From the NCBI GenBank assembly GCA_937921775.1, contig CAKZUK010000087.1, positions 1 through 45,510 of the forward strand: a stretch of DNA of 45,510 nucleotides, written 5' to 3'. The position numbers were made by a program, and so were the translations under genes. Under the pieces are notes generated by a model that saw only the letters and a list, made by a program, of their open reading frames with translations, was not told the origin of the DNA and ran no database searches. Source of the DNA: an uncultured Saprospiraceae bacterium (GTDB lineage Bacteria > Bacteroidota > Bacteroidia > Chitinophagales > Saprospiraceae). How positions within the stretch are numbered: position 1 is the first letter of the stretch; each line of letters begins with the position of its first letter. Shown here in pieces: positions 41,438 through 45,510 of this stretch.

Positions 41438-42964
41438 ATGAAACAACTCAAACTTCGTCTAGCGATAGCGCAAATGCTATTGCTATGTCTTCTTCCAATC
41501 TGGCTCAGTACTATTTCTGCTCAAACTTCCTCTTCTGAATCCATCATTCAGCAAGCCAATTTATATTTAACTCAAAAGAAATTTGATACGGCTATCCAAA
41601 TATTAGAGCCGCATAGGGAGGAGCTATCTGTTGCTCGATTATTAGCCCAAACCTATTATTGGAATGGAAATACCGCTGCCGCAAAAAAGGTTTATTTAAA
41701 TGCGATTCAACAAAATCCAGCTCATCAGTTAGTCCAATTAGAATTTGGGCGAATGCTATTTGAACTAGGCAAAGGGTCTGAAGCAAAGCCAATTCTCTTA
41801 AAGCTTTTGGAAGTAGATCCGGAACAAGTAGAAGCGAATATGTACATGGGGTATCTGAGCTTTCAGGAAGGAGATATGAAGCTCGCAGACAGTTATTTTC
41901 AAAAGATAAAACAAAGATATCCTGAGCACCTTGAGTCTACACAAATGTTACAGGCGATTCAGGAAAAGAAAGGATGGCAATTGGAATTAGGTACTGCTTA
42001 TCAATGGGACAATCAGCCACTCAATACCTTACAACCTAATTTAAAACTAAGTCGATTTAAAAATAATTATTGGGATCCAAGTATCAGTCTAAACGCTAAT
42101 TTTTTTGATTTAGATACTTCTAGTCAAAAGTCTCAGCAGATTGGATTTGCTAATAATATTATTTTTTCGAAGGTGGGTTTGCAGTTGAATCTCAAGCTAG
42201 GTATGTATTTAGACCATGTGGATGAAGGGGCTAATTGGACTGGAGCTGTTGAGCTCAACCAAAAATTGTCAAAAGCCTTTTCTTTGAAGGGAGCCTGGGA
42301 GCATCGACCTGATTTGTATGCCTTGGCAAGTCTTCGTCAGGTCCTTATGGTTGATGCCTATTCAGTGTCACTCAACTTATTAAATGGTGATTCATGGATG
42401 GGGCAGATGGCTTATCATTATACGGATTATTTTGATGACAATGCTATTCAAACAGCTTATCTATGGTTGTTAAGCCCAGCACTAAAATGGAAATCATCAA
42501 AATGGAGATTAGGTTATTCGGGAAGCTATTTTCATGCTAATGAAAGTCGCTATGTTAGTGTCTATAGTTTAGAAAATCTTCTAGATAATTACGAAGAAGG
42601 TATAGCGGTCGAAGGTATTTATGATCCTTATTTTACACCAAATGGACAAACCATTCATGCGGCATTAGGGATGCTTGAATTGCAATTGTCAAAAGCCGTT
42701 TACTTGAAGTTAAACGCAAATATTGGATTGGCGGCTAGCACGGATTTGCCTTATCTGTATTTGGATAGTTTGTCAACAGGACTTGGTTTTAGCCGCGAGT
42801 ATTTTAAAGAAAAAACAACTACGTATGACTTGAATGCTGAGGTGCAACTGAGCTTGTCGGATCATGCAACAATAACAGGGAGTTATCAATATTTTGAAAA
42901 TTTCTTTTATAATTTCCATGCTGTGCGCATCAAATTAAATTGCTTGTTGGTCAATGAAAAATAA
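41438..42964 (+). CDS. TPR outer-membrane beta-barrel protein, exopolysaccharide export type
   Basis: A 508-residue protein with a signal peptide (1-29, cleavage after SAQ). Four to five TPR-like helix pairs span about 33-185 (for example YWNGNTAAAKKVYLNAIQQNP and FELGKGSEAKPILLKLLEVDP). A C-terminal domain of alternating amphipathic strands (about 190-508), each ending in aromatic residues, should form a barrel. The layout equals that of BcsC, PgaA, AlgK/AlgE and YaiO-type proteins: periplasmic TPR scaffold plus outer-membrane porin. The next gene, a GT2 synthase, overlaps by 11 bases, and a GH26 gene follows. This gene order supports a secretin-like role in exporting a polysaccharide. The polysaccharide itself is unknown. 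Confidence 0.78.
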   Translation: MKQLKLRLAIAQMLLLCLLPIWLSTISAQTSSSESIIQQANLYLTQKKFDTAIQILEPHREELSVARLLAQTYYWNGNTAAAKKVYLNAIQQNPAHQLVQLEFGRMLFELGKGSEAKPILLKLLEVDPEQVEANMYMGYLSFQEGDMKLADSYFQKIKQRYPEHLESTQMLQAIQEKKGWQLELGTAYQWDNQPLNTLQPNLKLSRFKNNYWDPSISLNANFFDLDTSSQKSQQIGFANNIIFSKVGLQLNLKLGMYLDHVDEGANWTGAVELNQKLSKAFSLKGAWEHRPDLYALASLRQVLMVDAYSVSLNLLNGDSWMGQMAYHYTDYFDDNAIQTAYLWLLSPALKWKSSKWRLGYSGSYFHANESRYVSVYSLENLLDNYEEGIAVEGIYDPYFTPNGQTIHAALGMLELQLSKAVYLKLNANIGLAASTDLPYLYLDSLSTGLGFSREYFKEKTTTYDLNAEVQLSLSDHATITGSYQYFENFFYNFHAVRIKLNCLLVNEK

Positions 42965-44555
42965 GGAACAGAATAACTTATGGCTTTTTCGAAGAGTCAA
43001 ACCGGTGCGGGACATTGATCGCTTTGTCTTGAAGATATTGGTGGTCGCAGGTGTGATTGCCATAGTTCGATTAGCAGACTGGTGGTTTAGGGAGGAGCAT
43101 GTTGGGGCACTGCCTTTATATGTTTTATTGTCTTTTGTTTTTTGGTATGGTTTATTGCGACTAATTTTGATTTGGATTAATTATTTGGGAATAAAAAGAC
43201 CAGAAACACCTGTGCCTGAAGAGGGCTTAAGGGTTGCAATTTTTACGACAAGTACCCCCGGGGAACCTTTGTCAATGTTTGAAAAAACACTGGAAGCTTG
43301 TGCCAATATTTCATATCCACATACTACCTATTTGTTGGATGATACAAGAGATCCTTTGTTTAGGAAAGCAGCTGAAAGGCATGGTGCAGTTTGTTTGGAA
43401 TTACTTGATGTTCCAGGTGCCAAGGCCGGTAAAATCAATAAAGCGCTTGAGCAAACGACAGAAGACTTTATTTTAATATTAGATCCGGACCACATTCCTT
43501 TTCCTGAATTTTTAGAGCATACGCTTGGTTTTTTTCAAGATGAGGAAGTAGGTTTTGTTCAAGTATCTCAAGCTTATTACAATCAATATCGGTCGTTTAC
43601 AGCGAAAGCAGCAGCAGAGCAAACCTATGCTTTCTATGGCCCAGTTTCGATGGGAATGTTTGGCTATGGTTCAAGTGTTGCAATTGGTGCCAACTGTACC
43701 TTCCGTCGGAAAGCCTTGGAATCAATCGGTGGTCATGGCATTGGTTTGGCGGAAGATTTAGTAACTTCTATTCGCATTCATGCAGCGGGTTGGCGATCCA
43801 TTTTTAATCCGGTGATTGTAAGTCGGGGTTTGGTGCCAGAAGATTTTGGTTCATTTTGTAAACAGCAATTGAAGTGGGCGCGTGGTGTTCATGAAGTCTT
43901 GTTTTCTGAAGTACCTCCTTTGTTTTCTAAATTGAGATTTTGGCAAAAATTATCTTATGTCATAATTGGTACTTACTATTTGGTAGGAGCCAGTTCGTTT
44001 TTTTATTTCATCATTCCCTATTTGTTTTTTTGGACGGGCTTGTTGCCAGCTAAGATGCATTTTTCAGAGTTCATTATACAGGTAGCCCCAATAGGACTTA
44101 TTGCGGTGGCAATTTATTTGTATGCACAAAGATGGCTGTGTCACCCGGTGACGGAATGGGGGATTCATTGGCGAGGTATGGTATTGAAATTTGCTTGTTG
44201 GCCTGTTTTTTTTATGGGCTTTTTATTATCCTTACTCAATGTAGATATCCCTTATATTCCTACTGCAAAGAAAGCACAAATTGGATCGGTTAGTCCTTTT
44301 GCTAAGCCCTTGTATTTACAGTTATTTCTTTTTGTAATAACCTTTATAGTGGTCGTTTATCGGCGGAGATATGTGATGCCTGAGAGTGGTTTGCTGTTGA
44401 GTAGTGAACTGGTTTGGGGAATGATGTTTTTTGCATTTATTGCCCTGTTATTGGTGATTGGAGGATTGGTGGCAGCTTGGGAGTCGAAGCGTCTGAAATC
44501 GGAAGAGCCCTGGGAAAAGATATCTATTGAAAATATTAAAGCAAAACGGTCATGA
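42954..44555 (+). CDS. Processive family-2 glycosyltransferase (cellulose-synthase-like)
   Basis: A 533-residue inner-membrane enzyme with two N-terminal transmembrane helices (about 24-42 and 53-79), a cytosolic GT-A domain (about 92-315) and about five C-terminal helices. Catalytic motifs are LLDDT (Asp129/130), DPDH (Asp177, Asp179), LAEDL (Asp268) and QQLKW (304-308). The last is the Q-x-x-R-W site with Arg replaced by Lys. It should polymerise a beta-linked glycan from UDP- or GDP-sugar and translocate it. There is no PilZ domain, so cyclic-di-GMP control, if any, is not through this protein. Its ATG overlaps the preceding gene by 11 bases, and its stop overlaps the ATG of the GH26 gene (ATGA), so the three are translationally coupled. 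Confidence 0.88.
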   Translation: MKNKEQNNLWLFRRVKPVRDIDRFVLKILVVAGVIAIVRLADWWFREEHVGALPLYVLLSFVFWYGLLRLILIWINYLGIKRPETPVPEEGLRVAIFTTSTPGEPLSMFEKTLEACANISYPHTTYLLDDTRDPLFRKAAERHGAVCLELLDVPGAKAGKINKALEQTTEDFILILDPDHIPFPEFLEHTLGFFQDEEVGFVQVSQAYYNQYRSFTAKAAAEQTYAFYGPVSMGMFGYGSSVAIGANCTFRRKALESIGGHGIGLAEDLVTSIRIHAAGWRSIFNPVIVSRGLVPEDFGSFCKQQLKWARGVHEVLFSEVPPLFSKLRFWQKLSYVIIGTYYLVGASSFFYFIIPYLFFWTGLLPAKMHFSEFIIQVAPIGLIAVAIYLYAQRWLCHPVTEWGIHWRGMVLKFACWPVFFMGFLLSLLNVDIPYIPTAKKAQIGSVSPFAKPLYLQLFLFVITFIVVVYRRRYVMPESGLLLSSELVWGMMFFAFIALLLVIGGLVAAWESKRLKSEEPWEKISIENIKAKRS

Positions 44556-45510
44556 GTAAAATATATCGAATAGGAATTACAGTTGCAGCAATCATTATAG
44601 GGATTTTATTGATCAAGTTTTTGACAAATATTGGTAATCAATCAAAGGGGCCATTGGAGGACCTTTTTGTGAAAACAGGTTCCTATGTGTCAGACCTTGA
44701 GCAATATTTGATGGATGAGAAGTCGGCGCGTTATAAAGAGTTGGATTGGTTTGTGAGTCATAGTAATTTAGCTAAACTAAAATCACCCACTAAAATAATA
44801 TTTGGAGCTTTTGACAATAAAAGCACTTATGACTATCAGAGTATCATCGCTTTGGAAAAATCATTGAATACGACTTTTCCGATGATCCATTTTTATACAG
44901 CATGGGGAAGTGAATTAGGACAACGTTTTCCGTTGACACAAGTAAAAGCGGTTCATGATTTAGGCTCCATTCCGATGATCACCTGGGAACCTTGGTTGAT
45001 TGATTTTGATCAGGAAGCACATCCTGAGTTGAGAGATGTCGAAACACGGGATAAAGGAGGCTTGCGAGATATTGCCAATGGTGTCTATGATTTTTATCTT
45101 GAAAAGTGGATGTTAGATTTAAAACAATTTAAGCATCCTGTATTTGTACGTATGGGACATGAGATGAACGACCCATATCGTTATACTTGGGGGCCTCAAA
45201 ATAATAAGCCTGAAGATTTTGTAGCTGCCTGGCAGCATGTGGTCAATTATTTCAAAAAATCGGGTATCGATAATATCATCTGGGTTTGGTCGCCCCATAT
45301 TGCTTATGGCTCCTTTGATGCTTATTATCCGGGCGACGAATATGTGGACTGGGTAGGAGTGGGAACTTTGAACTATGGGACTGTTGCGACCTGGTCGAAT
45401 TGGTGGACGTTTGAAGAAATATTTGGGCGTTATTATCCGGGGCTTGATAAGTTTAACAAACCAATTATGCTCTCTGAGTTTGGAAGCCTTGCTGTTGGAG
45501 GAGATAGGGA
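44552..45510 (+). CDS. Membrane-anchored glycoside hydrolase family 26, partial
   Basis: At least 319 residues; the frame is still open at the window end. An N-terminal transmembrane anchor (about 6-24) leads to a (beta/alpha)8 domain of GH26 type. The acid/base is Glu204 in VRMGHEMND, and the nucleophile is Glu309 in MLSEFGS. ITWEPW and IIWVWSPH are further family blocks. GH26 includes beta-mannanases and beta-1,3/1,4-glucanases. Here it is most likely anchored with the catalytic domain in the periplasm, trimming the polymer made by the upstream synthase, as BcsZ or PgaB do in their pathways (inference). Its start overlaps the GT2 stop codon. Confidence 0.85.
   Translation, partial: MSKIYRIGITVAAIIIGILLIKFLTNIGNQSKGPLEDLFVKTGSYVSDLEQYLMDEKSARYKELDWFVSHSNLAKLKSPTKIIFGAFDNKSTYDYQSIIALEKSLNTTFPMIHFYTAWGSELGQRFPLTQVKAVHDLGSIPMITWEPWLIDFDQEAHPELRDVETRDKGGLRDIANGVYDFYLEKWMLDLKQFKHPVFVRMGHEMNDPYRYTWGPQNNKPEDFVAAWQHVVNYFKKSGIDNIIWVWSPHIAYGSFDAYYPGDEYVDWVGVGTLNYGTVATWSNWWTFEEIFGRYYPGLDKFNKPIMLSEFGSLAVGGDR

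Overview
The window looks like chromosomal DNA from a low-GC, non-parasitic member of the Bacteroidota, most likely a Saprospiria-type marine or sludge bacterium. The evidence is as follows. Four large secreted proteins end in type IX secretion system (T9SS) C-terminal sorting domains with the YPNP/WPNP signature. There are FG-GAP and ELWxxDGT repeat proteins. Many genes lack Shine-Dalgarno sequences, and two promoters match the Bacteroidota -33 TTG / -7 TAnnTTTG pattern. The nitroreductase is of the iodotyrosine-deiodinase type, which is known from Haliscomenobacter. No phage, plasmid, IS transposase, rRNA or CRISPR array was seen. One tRNA-Leu(GAG) is present.

Layout. 1-6.8 kb: a T9SS FG-GAP protein, an acyl-CoA oxidase-like dehydrogenase, two small membrane proteins with acidic tails, and a membrane-anchored glucosaminidase. 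7.2-12.4 kb: a small lipoprotein, a FabG-type reductase and a polyamine cluster. The cluster holds SpeD, a glutathionylspermidine-synthase-like ligase of the YgiC type, a YgiB-like lipoprotein and a membrane-fused spermidine synthase. 12.7-23.9 kb: two giant T9SS proteins, a second membrane-aminopropyltransferase-like protein, a lipoprotein subtilase and an unknown helical protein. 24-33.2 kb: an ATP-grasp/NRDE pair, an ELWxxDGT T9SS protein, an IYD-like nitroreductase, an SDR, MlaE/MlaF and a two-gene small envelope operon. 33.7-38.6 kb: tRNA-Leu, a zinc-ribbon membrane protein, a GNAT, a repetitive LEA/apolipoprotein-like protein and a FucP-type sugar transporter. 38.8-45.5 kb: a Planctomycete-type cytochrome c/DUF1549/DUF1553 lipoprotein, then an operon of TPR/beta-barrel protein, processive GT2 and membrane-anchored GH26. 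The GH26 gene runs off the window.

Two gene sets look like systems. The first is SpeD, SpeE-like, YgiC-like and YgiB-like: aminopropyl donor synthesis, an aminopropyltransferase, and a polyamine-peptide ligase beside a lipoprotein that ends in Gly-Gly. The second is the 41.4-45.5 kb operon, which has the parts of a synthase-dependent exopolysaccharide pathway (inner-membrane synthase, periplasmic hydrolase, TPR plus outer-membrane porin). Its hydrolase family, GH26, is unusual.

The noncoding DNA holds two families of small dispersed repeats. One is a ~165-bp element with nested inverted repeats, found at 29.8 and 35.5 kb. Its inner segment is flipped relative to its outer arm between the two copies. 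The other is a ~105-bp MITE-like element just upstream of speD, with separate half-copies at 6.97 and 18.23 kb. Numerous factor-independent terminators delimit most transcription units.
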